Source: an uncultured Erysipelotrichaceae bacterium (lineage in GTDB: Bacteria; Bacillota_I; Bacilli_A; Acholeplasmatales; Anaeroplasmataceae). From it: a stretch of 26,542 nucleotides of DNA. Positions 14,652-22,818 of the stretch are shown in pieces. The first letter of the stretch is position 1, and each line of letters begins with the position of its first letter. The position numbers were made by a program, and so were the translations under genes. The notes below the pieces were generated by a model that ran no database searches, was not told the origin of the DNA, and worked only from the letters and a program-made list of their open reading frames with translations. The stretch lies in assembly GCA_902783745.1 (NCBI GenBank), contig CACZRY010000163.1, positions 1 through 26,542 on the forward strand, in the 5' to 3' direction.

Positions 14652-17600
14652 ATGAAAATTATAGATATCTTAAGCAAAGAAGATTATCTTTTAGATAATA
14701 ATATTATGGTTGAGGATGCAATATTACATAAAGCATCATCTAAGCTTGATATTACATTTGTCTTAGATAAAGCATTAAATCTAAAAAATTATAATAATTT
14801 AACAAACAAGATAAAAGAAGCCTTCAATAATTTGAAGGTTTCTTTAAGCCTTGTAATAAGCTATAAGGATGAATCTTTAACAGAAGATGAACTTAAGGAA
14901 TATTTATCTCAAATTTTATTAAAGCTTGAGGAGACATCTCCACGTTTTAAAGCTTTAAGTATTAATGATGGAGATATTATAATTGAGGACCAAAGGGTTA
15001 CTTTTTTAGTTGCCTTTGATGCGAAAGGCTTAGATGATTTATGTGGTCCTATTATTAAAGAATTTGAGAATTATGGCTTTTTAATTGATGTTATTATTAA
15101 AGAAGATGAGAATAAGAGTATTGCACAACAAATTCAAAATTTAGATAATAAAATCAATGAAAAAATTGAAGCTCAAAGAAAAGAAGCACTACAGGTTCAG
15201 CAATTTAATAATGATTCTAAGAATGCTAAAAAGAGCTATTATAAATATAAGCCTGAAAAGAGAACATTAATTTGTGATATCCCTCATAATTATGATGAAA
15301 TTCAAAAGCTTTTAAATGAAACTGGTGAACAAACAGTTATGATTGAAGGCTATGTTTTCCAAAAAGAAATAAGAGAATTTCCAAAAAGTAAAAATAAAAT
15401 GGTTTTACTTTATATAACTGATGAGACTGATTCAATAATTGTTAAAAAGTGGTTAAGAGGAGAAGAGGAAATAAAATTATATTCCTCAATTGAAAATAAT
15501 ACTCAGTTTAAGATTATTGGTAAGGTTGAAGATGATTCTTATGAGCATCAGGTTTTAATTATAGCATCTGAGCTTGAGCAAACAGGTGTTCATAAAGAAG
15601 AACTTATTATGGATAATGCACCTGTAAAAAGAGTTGAATTACATGCACATTCAAAAATGTCTACTCTAGATTCTGTTGTTGATGCATCTACATATGTTAA
15701 GACAGCAATTAAGTGGGGATTTAAGTCAATTGCGATTACAGATCATTCAGGTTGTTATGCAATACCTGATGTTGTACATGCACTACCTAAGGATTCTGAT
15801 TACAAACCAATTTATGGTGTTGAATTAAATTATATTAATGATAGTGAATTCTTTGTTACATTTGATGATATGGATGATGCATCTAAAGATATTGATTTAA
15901 AGGATGCAACATATATCGTATATGATATTGAAACAACAGGTTTATCACAAACATATGATGAAATAATCGAAATATCAGCATATAAGGTTTACCAAGGCGG
16001 AGTAATAGAAAAATTTGAGAAATTCGTTAAACCAAAAAGACATATTTCTCAAAAGATTACAACACTTACATCTATTACAGATGATATGGTTAAGGATGCA
16101 GATGATGAAGAAACTGTTGTACGTGAATTCTTAGAATTTTCTTCTGGTGCAATATTTGTTGCACATAATGCTAAATTCGATGTTGGTATGATTTATGCAA
16201 AAGCAAAGAAATATAATATTGATTTTGTTAAACAAGGTACAATTGATACACTAAATTTATTTAGAGTAATTGCAGGATATCAACCAAATAGACCTAAGAA
16301 ATATAACCTTGAAGTTTTAGCTAAAACATATAAGGTTAAAGAAGAACATCACCATAGAGCAAATGATGATACAAGAGTTACATTCTTATCATTTGTACAA
16401 ATGCTACAACAAGTATATCAAATGGGCGTTTATAATTATAAAGATTTAAATTCTTTAATTAAGCCTGAAATTCATTATGAATTAGTTTTCCCATATTCTT
16501 TAAATATTTTAGCAAAAACTCAAGCTGGATTTAAGAATATGTATAAGCTTTTATCAGATGCAATGACTAAGCATTTATATCAAGATGCTAGATTATTAAA
16601 ATCAGTACTAGATGAATTCCGTGAAGGAGTTTTAGTAGGTAGTGGTGATAATCGTGGTGAAGTATTTGAAATGGCATTAAATAGAAGTGAAGAGGAATGT
16701 AAGAAGGCTATGGAGGTTTGTGATTATATTGAAGTACAGCCACCTATGTCTTATGCACAATATTTTTCTGACCTTCCAAATGGCAAGGATGATATTTTAG
16801 AGATTATTAAAAATATTATTAAATGGGGTAAGGAAATGGGTAAGATTGTTGTTGCAACATCAGATTGCCATTACCTAAGACCAAAGGATAAAAAATATAG
16901 AGATATATTAATACAAGCTCCACAAATAGGTGGAGGCGTACACCCACTTGCAAGAGCGGGAATAACTGAGATTCCAGATCAATTCTTAAGAACAACTGAA
17001 GAAATGCTTGAGGAATTTAAATTCTTAGGTGAAGATTTAGCATATGAAATAGTTGTTACAAACACTAATTTAATTGCTGATTCTATTGATAAGATTCAAG
17101 CATTTAGTAAAGAAATGTTCTCACCAAGAGATGATCAGTTTAAAGACTCTATTTTACATGTACCATCTATTTCAGAAGAAATGACAAGAATTGTATATGA
17201 CAACTTAAATAAGATGTATGGTGAAAATCCACATCCTATTATTAAGGCTAGAGTTGAAAGAGAATTAAAATCAATTATTTCATTTGGTAACGCATCAGTT
17301 TATTATGTTTGTCACTTATTAGTTAAAAAATCTAATGAGGATGGATATTTAGTAGGTTCAAGAGGATCTGTTGGTTCATCTATTGTTGCAACATTAATGA
17401 ACATAACAGAAGTTAACCCGCTTGCGCCACACTATGTATGTAAGAATTGTCATTTCCATACTTTAAGAATGACAGATGATGAAATTGATAAATATGGATT
17501 ATTAGATATTGAAAAGCCATTCCAAGTAACATTAAGAAGTGTTTCTTCAGGTTACGACTTACCTGACCAGGTATGTCCAAAATGTGGTTCAAAGCTTTCT

Positions 17601-19148
17601 AAGGATGGTCATGATATTCCATTTGAAACATTCTTAGGATTTAATGGTGAAAAGGTACCTGATATTGACTTAAACTTCTCAGGTGAATATCAAGCAACAG
17701 CTCATGCATATATTAGAGATGTATTCGGATATGAATATGCGTTTAGAGGTGGTACTGTTGGTACAGTTGCTGAAAAGAACGCATTTGGTTATGTAAAGGG
17801 ATATTGTGAAAGAACACATAAAGAATTAAGAGATTGTGAAATCACAAGATTATCACAATATATAATTGGTGTTAAACGTTCAACAGGACAGCATCCTGGT
17901 GGAATTGTTGTTGTACCAAATTATGTTGATATTTATGATGTTACACCAGTTCAATACCCTGCAGATAATAAGGATAATGCATTCCGTACAACACATTATG
18001 ATTATCACTCATTTGAGGATAACTTATTAAAGTTTGATATTTTAGGTCACGATAATCCAACTATATTTCACTATATAATGGAATATGTTAATAAGCATCA
18101 AGAAGAATTCCCATTCGATGATGCAAGAAATATCCCTATTGATGATGCAAAGCTTTATTCATTATTCGGTGGTACTGAGGTATTAGGATTAACTGAAGAA
18201 CAACTTGGAAGTAAGGTCGCATCATTTGGTCTACCTGAACTTGGTACAGCATTCGTACGTGGTATGCTTGTTGAAACATTACCAAAGTCTTTTGCAGAAG
18301 TAGTAAAGATTTCAGGTCTTTCACATGGTACTAACGTATGGGCTAATAACTCACAGGAATTAGTAAATGGTAGAACTGAATTTGGTAAGATTGAATTTGC
18401 TGATACAATAGGATGTAGAGATGATATTATGATCGACCTTATAAGAATGGGACTTGAACCATCTAAGGCATTTAATATTATGGAATTCGTTCGTAAGAAT
18501 AAGAAGGTAAAATCTCCTGATAAATGGATTGAATTCCAAAATTACATGAGAGAAAATAAAGTACCTGAATGGTATATTTGGTCTTGTGATAAGATTGAAT
18601 ATATGTTCCCTAAGGCCCATGCCATCGCATACGTACTTGATGCCTTAAGATTCGCATGGTTTAAGCTTTATTATCCACCTCTATTCTATTCAGCATGGTT
18701 ATCTAAACGTGCTAAGGCTCATGACGTATTCTTATATATGCAAGGAATAGATGCAGTAAGAGGTAAAATAAAAGAATTACAAAGTCTACCTCAAAAGACA
18801 GCTAAGGATGATGATTTAATTACATCATTACAAATTGTCTTAGAAATGAAATTAAGAGGCTATGAATTCTTACCTGTTGATGTATTAAAATCAGATGCAT
18901 TAAATTTCACAATTGAAGATGGCAAATTAAGAATTCCATTTGTTGCGGTAGATAAATTAGGTGAAACAGTTGCCTTAGATATCGTAAGCAAAAGAGAAGA
19001 AAAGCCATTTGATTCTATAGAAGATGTAGAAAAGAGAACAAAACTTTCTTCATCTTTAGTTGATGAATTTAAACTTTTAGGCGCATTTGGCGACTTAAAA
19101 GAAGAATCTGAACCTGAAGCTGAAGGCTTATTTGCGTTCAGCGACTAA
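14652..19148 (+). CDS. polC: DNA polymerase III alpha subunit, PolC type
   Basis: Replicative DNA polymerase of Gram-positive bacteria with built-in 3'-5' proofreading. The roughly 1498 residues are near the usual 1440 or so. Order of domains: an N-terminal domain with a charged coiled stretch near 160-190, an OB fold (about 225-325), the first part of the PHP domain (HAHSKMSTLDSVVD from 331), the inserted DnaQ-type exonuclease (YDIETTGLS, Asp425, to about 585), the rest of the PHP domain, then the polymerase core. The core contains GSRGSVGSSIVATLMN (902), zinc-binding cysteines CKNC (about 928) and CPKC (about 975), and the catalytic PDIDLNFSGEYQ (Asp1004, Asp1006). The C-terminal SSLVDEFKLLGAFGDL is a helix-hairpin-like end typical of PolC. 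ATG 14652 is preferred to TTG 14643 because AAGAG (14638-14642) is then 9 nt upstream. All key residues look intact. Confidence 0.97.
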   Translation: MKIIDILSKEDYLLDNNIMVEDAILHKASSKLDITFVLDKALNLKNYNNLTNKIKEAFNNLKVSLSLVISYKDESLTEDELKEYLSQILLKLEETSPRFKALSINDGDIIIEDQRVTFLVAFDAKGLDDLCGPIIKEFENYGFLIDVIIKEDENKSIAQQIQNLDNKINEKIEAQRKEALQVQQFNNDSKNAKKSYYKYKPEKRTLICDIPHNYDEIQKLLNETGEQTVMIEGYVFQKEIREFPKSKNKMVLLYITDETDSIIVKKWLRGEEEIKLYSSIENNTQFKIIGKVEDDSYEHQVLIIASELEQTGVHKEELIMDNAPVKRVELHAHSKMSTLDSVVDASTYVKTAIKWGFKSIAITDHSGCYAIPDVVHALPKDSDYKPIYGVELNYINDSEFFVTFDDMDDASKDIDLKDATYIVYDIETTGLSQTYDEIIEISAYKVYQGGVIEKFEKFVKPKRHISQKITTLTSITDDMVKDADDEETVVREFLEFSSGAIFVAHNAKFDVGMIYAKAKKYNIDFVKQGTIDTLNLFRVIAGYQPNRPKKYNLEVLAKTYKVKEEHHHRANDDTRVTFLSFVQMLQQVYQMGVYNYKDLNSLIKPEIHYELVFPYSLNILAKTQAGFKNMYKLLSDAMTKHLYQDARLLKSVLDEFREGVLVGSGDNRGEVFEMALNRSEEECKKAMEVCDYIEVQPPMSYAQYFSDLPNGKDDILEIIKNIIKWGKEMGKIVVATSDCHYLRPKDKKYRDILIQAPQIGGGVHPLARAGITEIPDQFLRTTEEMLEEFKFLGEDLAYEIVVTNTNLIADSIDKIQAFSKEMFSPRDDQFKDSILHVPSISEEMTRIVYDNLNKMYGENPHPIIKARVERELKSIISFGNASVYYVCHLLVKKSNEDGYLVGSRGSVGSSIVATLMNITEVNPLAPHYVCKNCHFHTLRMTDDEIDKYGLLDIEKPFQVTLRSVSSGYDLPDQVCPKCGSKLSKDGHDIPFETFLGFNGEKVPDIDLNFSGEYQATAHAYIRDVFGYEYAFRGGTVGTVAEKNAFGYVKGYCERTHKELRDCEITRLSQYIIGVKRSTGQHPGGIVVVPNYVDIYDVTPVQYPADNKDNAFRTTHYDYHSFEDNLLKFDILGHDNPTIFHYIMEYVNKHQEEFPFDDARNIPIDDAKLYSLFGGTEVLGLTEEQLGSKVASFGLPELGTAFVRGMLVETLPKSFAEVVKISGLSHGTNVWANNSQELVNGRTEFGKIEFADTIGCRDDIMIDLIRMGLEPSKAFNIMEFVRKNKKVKSPDKWIEFQNYMRENKVPEWYIWSCDKIEYMFPKAHAIAYVLDALRFAWFKLYYPPLFYSAWLSKRAKAHDVFLYMQGIDAVRGKIKELQSLPQKTAKDDDLITSLQIVLEMKLRGYEFLPVDVLKSDALNFTIEDGKLRIPFVAVDKLGETVALDIVSKREEKPFDSIEDVEKRTKLSSSLVDEFKLLGAFGDLKEESEPEAEGLFAFSD

Positions 19149-19158
19149 AATAAAATAT

Positions 19159-19208
19159 AAAACTCCTAGGAATTTTCGAAATATAATTTCTGTTTTCTAG
19201 GGGTTTTT
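19159..19208 (+). terminator. Terminator of polC
   Basis: AAAACTCCTAG (19159-19169) pairs with CTAGGGGTTTT (19197-19207), one G-T pair included, followed by TTATTATAAT. The 27-nt loop contains a smaller hairpin, GAAAT (19178-19182) / ATTTC (19186-19190), so the structure is longer than most terminators here. Confidence 0.72.
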
Positions 19209-19287
19209 ATTATAATATTCTATACAAGGTAAAAAAATGTTAAAATATGTTATTTGCTTTAAAATAATGTATATATTAGTATTTTTA

Positions 19288-19296
19288 TGATATAAT
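19288..19296 (+). promoter_or_regulatory. Extended -10 promoter of the BI-1 family gene
   Basis: TGA followed by TATAAT (19291-19296). No clear -35 box is seen. The leader is short and carries AAGGAGG (19308-19314). The gap from 19209 to 19287 holds nothing else recognisable. Confidence 0.6.
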
Positions 19297-19324
19297 CAAT
19301 AATGTTTAAGGAGGAAAAAATAAT

Positions 19325-20128
19325 ATGAAACCTACTCCAATTTTTAGTAGAATCCAAACTGGAGCTGATTGCTACGATGATGTTGATAAGGCCTCATATT
19401 CTGGTATTTCTATTAAAACATTTATTTTCTTTACTATTACAATGCTTGTTGCAATTGCAACATCAACTGTAATGTTACTTATGATTAATAGGGCTATTGC
19501 TGCAAAGGGTACAGATGAAATGGCAACCGATTGGATAGTATATTCAAGTATTGGTGCTATTGTTGCTGTAATTGTTGCAACTATTGCTGGATTAGTTGGT
19601 AGACTAAGCGATAAGGCTGCGAAAGTTTGCATTGCAATCTATTCTATAGCAGAAGGATTTGCATTAGGATTTGTTACTGGTATTGTTGAAGCAGCATATC
19701 CTGGTTATTATATTGGTACACTTGCAGTATTTGGTACAGTTGTTATATTTGCTGTAATGCTTGTATTATTTGCAACAGGAATTATTAGAAACGGATCATT
19801 CTTTAGAAGATTTGTTTTATCTATTTTAATTTCTGCAATTGCATTAAGCTTATTTACTACTTTATTTTTAGTTATTTCAGGTTTATTCTCAAGATTATCT
19901 GGTTCATTCTTATTCTTAATATTCGCTGTTGAATTGTTATATTTAATATTCGCATGTTTATCACTAGTATTTAATTTTAGTGAGGCACAAGCATGTGTTA
20001 ATGGTGGATGTAGAAAAGAATCTGAATGGAGTGTTGCTTTAGGATTGTTAATTACTTTAGCATATATCTATATTCAATTATTAAGAATAATTGTATTATT
20101 ACTTGAAATATTTGGTAAGAAGAATTAG
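19325..20128 (+). CDS. Bax inhibitor-1/YccA family membrane protein
   Basis: A 267-residue protein with seven hydrophobic segments starting near residue 30. The N-terminal NPxF-like motif (PIFSRI), the SYSGISIKTF stretch before the first segment, and the central YSIAEGFALGFVTGIVEA match the BaxI_1 branch of the Bax inhibitor-1/YccA family. Members sit in the cytoplasmic membrane, and some relatives act as pH-sensitive calcium leak channels; the role in bacteria is not settled. AAGGAGG lies 10 nt before the ATG. It is monocistronic, flanked by the polC terminator and its own. Confidence 0.9.
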   Translation: MKPTPIFSRIQTGADCYDDVDKASYSGISIKTFIFFTITMLVAIATSTVMLLMINRAIAAKGTDEMATDWIVYSSIGAIVAVIVATIAGLVGRLSDKAAKVCIAIYSIAEGFALGFVTGIVEAAYPGYYIGTLAVFGTVVIFAVMLVLFATGIIRNGSFFRRFVLSILISAIALSLFTTLFLVISGLFSRLSGSFLFLIFAVELLYLIFACLSLVFNFSEAQACVNGGCRKESEWSVALGLLITLAYIYIQLLRIIVLLLEIFGKKN

Positions 20129-20131
20129 AAG

Positions 20132-20154
20132 GAGGACTTTAAAAGTCCTCTTTT
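20132..20154 (+). terminator. Terminator of the BI-1 family gene
   Basis: GAGGACTTT (20132-20140), a single A, AAAGTCCTC (20142-20150), then TTTT. In practice the stem is about 8 bp with a small A/T loop. It starts 3 bp after the stop codon. Confidence 0.83.
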
Positions 20155-20160
20155 AAAATT

Positions 20161-20187
20161 AAAAAAGCTTTGGATTATCTCCAAAGC
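20161..20187 (-). terminator. Terminator of the BrxF-like gene
   Basis: On the minus strand GCTTTGGA, loop GATAA, TCCAAAGC, followed by TTTTTTAATTTT (stem 20167-20174 with 20180-20187). It lies 8 bp past the stop codon of the minus-strand gene. It is separate from the plus-strand hairpin at 20132-20154. Confidence 0.87.
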
Positions 20188-20195
20188 AATAATAA

Positions 20196-20639
20196 TTATT
20201 TTAATTCAATATATTTAATATCAAGCTTATCTAAATCATATGTAAAATCTTTTTGCAATTTATCACATACGTGAACAAGCTCGTTCTTTTCATGGTCAAT
20301 ATAGCCATTCCATGTTGCAATAACAATCTTTTTTGTAGATAACTCCATTAAGAAATCTAACAAGTCAATCTTTGAATTCTTATCGTATAAAATGGCTTTC
20401 TTATCAATTAGAATTTCTTCAGGACTATAAGATTCTAAAAATCCTCTTACAAAATCATAAATATAATTAATATTTTTGTCCTTTGGAATAGTTTGTCCTA
20501 AGATAGTGTCAAAATCTAAAATTGGAATACCGTTTTCTTTAGAATAGTTTAATAGGTATTTTGATTTTCCACTACCAGGCTTTCCTATCAATAAAAGTAA
20601 TTTGTACTTTCTGCCTTTAAGGCTATCTTTAATACTCAT
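20196..20639 (-). CDS. Small P-loop ATPase, BrxF-like
   Basis: A 147-residue protein with a Walker A loop GKPGSGKS (19-26) after a strand LLLLI, a Walker B-like strand EEILIDK (75-80) and a third strand KKIVIATWNG (104-112). The size, the LLLxGxPGSGK start, the pattern of a short helix then LDFDTILG, and especially the ATWNG motif before a C-terminal tail fit BrxF, the small P-loop protein of type 3 BREX phage-defence systems. No other BREX gene is present, and the neighbours are core genes, so a defence role is not shown; it may be a stand-alone relative with another function. It is a single-gene unit on the minus strand, with AAGGAGG (complement 20648-20654) 8 nt before the ATG and its own promoter and terminator. 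Confidence 0.8.
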   Translation of the reverse strand: MSIKDSLKGRKYKLLLLIGKPGSGKSKYLLNYSKENGIPILDFDTILGQTIPKDKNINYIYDFVRGFLESYSPEEILIDKKAILYDKNSKIDLLDFLMELSTKKIVIATWNGYIDHEKNELVHVCDKLQKDFTYDLDKLDIKYIELK

Positions 20640-20688
20640 GATTAAAACCTCCTTATTTTATTTAATTTAATCGTGTACTTCACCACTA

Positions 20689-20717
20689 ATTATAAGTCAT
20701 ATATATTTTTAAAGCAA
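20689..20717 (-). promoter_or_regulatory. Promoter of the BrxF-like gene
   Basis: On the minus strand TTGCTT (20712-20717), a 17-bp spacer and TATAAT (20689-20694). The leader would be about 40 nt. Divergent from the yqeY promoter about 70 bp away. Confidence 0.78.
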
Positions 20718-20788
20718 TATGAAAAGAAATGTAAATAGTTAGAAGATACAAACTTTTTAATATTGGTGTTTTATATAATATATAAAAG

Positions 20789-20797
20789 TGATATAAT
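20789..20797 (+). promoter_or_regulatory. Extended -10 promoter of yqeY operon
   Basis: TGA followed by TATAAT (20792-20797); the -35 region is poor. The leader of about 18 nt carries GAGG (20809-20812) 8 nt before the ATG. Confidence 0.6.
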
Positions 20798-20820
20798 TTA
20801 TTTGAAAAGAGGATGATAAA

Positions 20821-21246
20821 ATGTTATTTGAAGATATACAAAAAGCAAATATTGATGCCTTAAAGGCACATGACAAAGTAGCAAGAGCAATACTTTCAGT
20901 TTTATTTGGAAAGTTTAAAAATGAAAGTATAGAAAAAGGTCTTGGCGCAAAAGAATTACCTGATAGTGATTGCGTAAGAATTATTCAAAAGACAATTAAA
21001 GAACTAGAAGATGAGATTTTAGGTTACAAGAAGGCAGGAAGAGAAGATACAGTAGCTGAGCTTGAAACTCAAAAAGATGTAATTTCTAAGTACTTACCTA
21101 AGATGATGAGTGAAGATGAAATCAGAAGTGAAATAGAAAAGCTTGATGACAAATCAATCCCATCTATTATGAAGCATTTTAAAACTCAATTTCAAGGAAA
21201 ATGCGATATGGGTGTTGTAAATAAGATTGCAAAGGAATTTAATTAA
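20821..21246 (+). CDS. yqeY: YqeY (GatB-related) family protein
   Basis: A 141-residue, mostly helical cytoplasmic protein. The N-terminal half (MLFEDIQKANIDALKAHDKVARAILSVL) and the middle (EELKAREDTVAEL-like GRED-TVAELETQKDVISKYLPKMM) follow the YqeY family, which is related to the C-terminal tail domain of GatB, the subunit of the tRNA-dependent amidotransferase that helps bind tRNA. The C-terminal GKCDMGVVNKIAKEF matches the usual GKADGKVVNxIVK ending. Its precise role is unknown; a tRNA-related function is inferred from the fold. First gene of a run with the alarmone synthetase, map and cca. Confidence 0.92.
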   Translation: MLFEDIQKANIDALKAHDKVARAILSVLFGKFKNESIEKGLGAKELPDSDCVRIIQKTIKELEDEILGYKKAGREDTVAELETQKDVISKYLPKMMSEDEIRSEIEKLDDKSIPSIMKHFKTQFQGKCDMGVVNKIAKEFN

Positions 21247-21270
21247 TTATTATATAGGGGAGTTTAATAA

Positions 21271-21297
21271 ATTCTTTATAACAAAAAAATAAAGAAT
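21271..21297 (+). other. Hairpin in the leader of the alarmone synthetase gene
   Basis: ATTCTTTAT (21271-21279) and ATAAAGAAT (21289-21297) form a 9-bp A/T-rich inverted repeat with an A-rich 9-nt loop, ending 13 bp before the ATG. It has no T tract after it. A good GGGGAG (21257-21262) lies before it but has no start codon at the right distance. The hairpin could bring that site closer to the ATG, or it could simply be a weak pause. Confidence 0.4.
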
Positions 21298-21310
21298 GTA
21301 GGTATAATTT

Positions 21311-22000
21311 ATGGCGTTTTATATAAAAGAACAACAAAATGGTATAGGGGAAAAATTTAATGATTTATCAGCTAATGATAAAAATTTATTAAACGAATAT
21401 TTTAAGATTGAAAAATTTTACCGCTATGCATTAAAGGAAATGCAAGCTAAAATAGAAAATCTTGATAATTATTGCGAGACTTCATTTTCACATAATCCAA
21501 TACATCACATTGAGTCTCGTATTAAGACACCAGAAAATATTATAGAAAAAATTCATAGAAGAGGTTATCCTGTTACTATGAATTCAATTAAAGAATATCT
21601 ATATGATATAGCTGGTATGAGAGTAGTTTGTAATTATATTAATGATATTTATCAAATTATAGATTTACTATCTAAGCATAAGGATATTCAAATTAGATTT
21701 ATTAAAGATTATATTGAAAAACCAAAAGCATCAGGATATAGAAGTGTACATGTAATATGTGATATTGATATATATGTTGTTGGTGATGTTAGAGTTGTCC
21801 CAATTGAAATCCAATTTAGAACAATCGCAATGGATATGTGGGCATCACTTGAACATGAGTTAAGATATAAATCTAAAAATGTTTATACTGAAGAAGAAAA
21901 GGTTAATTTGAAGAAATATTCTGATGACCTTTATAATGTAGATATTAACATGCAAAAGTTGTTTTTGAAGAAAACTGAAGGAGATATTGAAAATGATTGA
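21311..22000 (+). CDS. Small alarmone synthetase, RelQ/RelP-like (p)ppGpp synthase
   Basis: Transfers pyrophosphate from ATP to GDP or GTP to make (p)ppGpp. The 229-residue protein contains only the synthetase domain; there is no hydrolase, TGS or ACT domain, which is the small alarmone synthetase class. Visible motifs are ESRIKTPENIIEK (68-80), YDIAGMRVVC (98-107; Asp99), KASGYRSVHVIC (139-150) and IEIQFRTIAMDMWASLEHELRYK (165-187), all with the expected charged residues. The C-terminal helix resembles RelQ of Firmicutes more than RelP. The start is an ATG with only a weak TAGG (21299-21302) upstream. It ends with TGA at 21998-22000, the one TGA stop noted in the window, and overlaps map by 8 bp, suggesting coupling. 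Confidence 0.93.
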   Translation: MAFYIKEQQNGIGEKFNDLSANDKNLLNEYFKIEKFYRYALKEMQAKIENLDNYCETSFSHNPIHHIESRIKTPENIIEKIHRRGYPVTMNSIKEYLYDIAGMRVVCNYINDIYQIIDLLSKHKDIQIRFIKDYIEKPKASGYRSVHVICDIDIYVVGDVRVVPIEIQFRTIAMDMWASLEHELRYKSKNVYTEEEKVNLKKYSDDLYNVDINMQKLFLKKTEGDIEND

Positions 22001-22802
22001 TTATGATTTAGTGGCAGAAAAATGGATCAAAATGGGTTGTAAGGTTCCTACAAGACAAATGATTAAAACAGATGAACAAATTGAAGGAATAAGAAAGGCA
22101 AGTATTGCAAATACTTTAGTATTAGATGAGGTTGCAAAGCACATACATGTCGGTATGACAACTCAAGAAATTGATGACATTGTATATAACAAGACTAAGG
22201 AATTAGGCGGTATACCTGCACCACTAAATTATGAAGGATTTCCAAAATCTGTATGTACATCTATTAATGACGCAGTTTGTCATGGTATTCCATCTAAGGA
22301 TGATGTATTAAAGGATGGAGATATTATTAATGTAGATTGTACAACTAATCTAAATGGATATTATGGTGATTCATCTAGAATGTTTTTAATTGGTAACGTA
22401 TCTGAAGAAGCTAAAAGATTAGTTAGAGTTACAAAAGAAATGCTAGATTTATGTGTTGAAAAGATTAAACCTTATATGCGTTTAGGTGATATTGGATATA
22501 TCTGTGAAAAATATGCAAGAGAACATGGCTATTCAGTAGTCCATGAAATAGGAGGACATGGTGTAGGACTTGACTTACACGAAGATCCTTATGTAGCACA
22601 CTTCGGTAAAAAAGGCACTGGTATGGTATTATTTCCAGGAATGGTATTTACAATAGAACCAATGGTAAATCAAGGAACAAGAAAAATATTCTTAGATGCA
22701 TCTAATGATTGGACTGTATATACTGATGATGGACTATTATCAGCACAATGGGAATATACATTATTAATGACAGAAGAAGGTTTAGAAATATTATCTAAAT
22801 AA
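21993..22802 (+). CDS. map: Methionine aminopeptidase, type I
   Basis: Removes the N-terminal methionine from new proteins; a two-metal cytoplasmic enzyme. All five metal ligands are visible: Asp115 (NVDCT), Asp126 (YGDSS), His189 (GGHGVG), Glu222 (TIEPM) and Glu254 (AQWEYT), with the catalytic His97 in VCHGIP. About 24 residues precede the usual start of the fold (IKTDEQIEGIRKA), a short extension containing one cysteine and no CxxC pair. ATG 21993 is chosen because AAGGAG (21978-21983) lies 9 nt upstream, within the end of the alarmone synthetase gene; the TTG at 21987 is too close to that site. The two genes overlap by 8 bp. Confidence 0.96.
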   Translation: MIDYDLVAEKWIKMGCKVPTRQMIKTDEQIEGIRKASIANTLVLDEVAKHIHVGMTTQEIDDIVYNKTKELGGIPAPLNYEGFPKSVCTSINDAVCHGIPSKDDVLKDGDIINVDCTTNLNGYYGDSSRMFLIGNVSEEAKRLVRVTKEMLDLCVEKIKPYMRLGDIGYICEKYAREHGYSVVHEIGGHGVGLDLHEDPYVAHFGKKGTGMVLFPGMVFTIEPMVNQGTRKIFLDASNDWTVYTDDGLLSAQWEYTLLMTEEGLEILSK

Positions 22803-22818
22803 TGGATGGAGCAATTTT

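Noticed and set aside
18360..18620. Minus-strand ORF within polC (also 18136-18324)
   Set aside because: Antisense to conserved PolC codons; no promoter or ribosome site.
20132..20187. One long composite terminator between the BI-1 and BrxF-like genes
   Set aside because: There are two separate hairpins with T tracts on opposite strands, one for each convergent gene.
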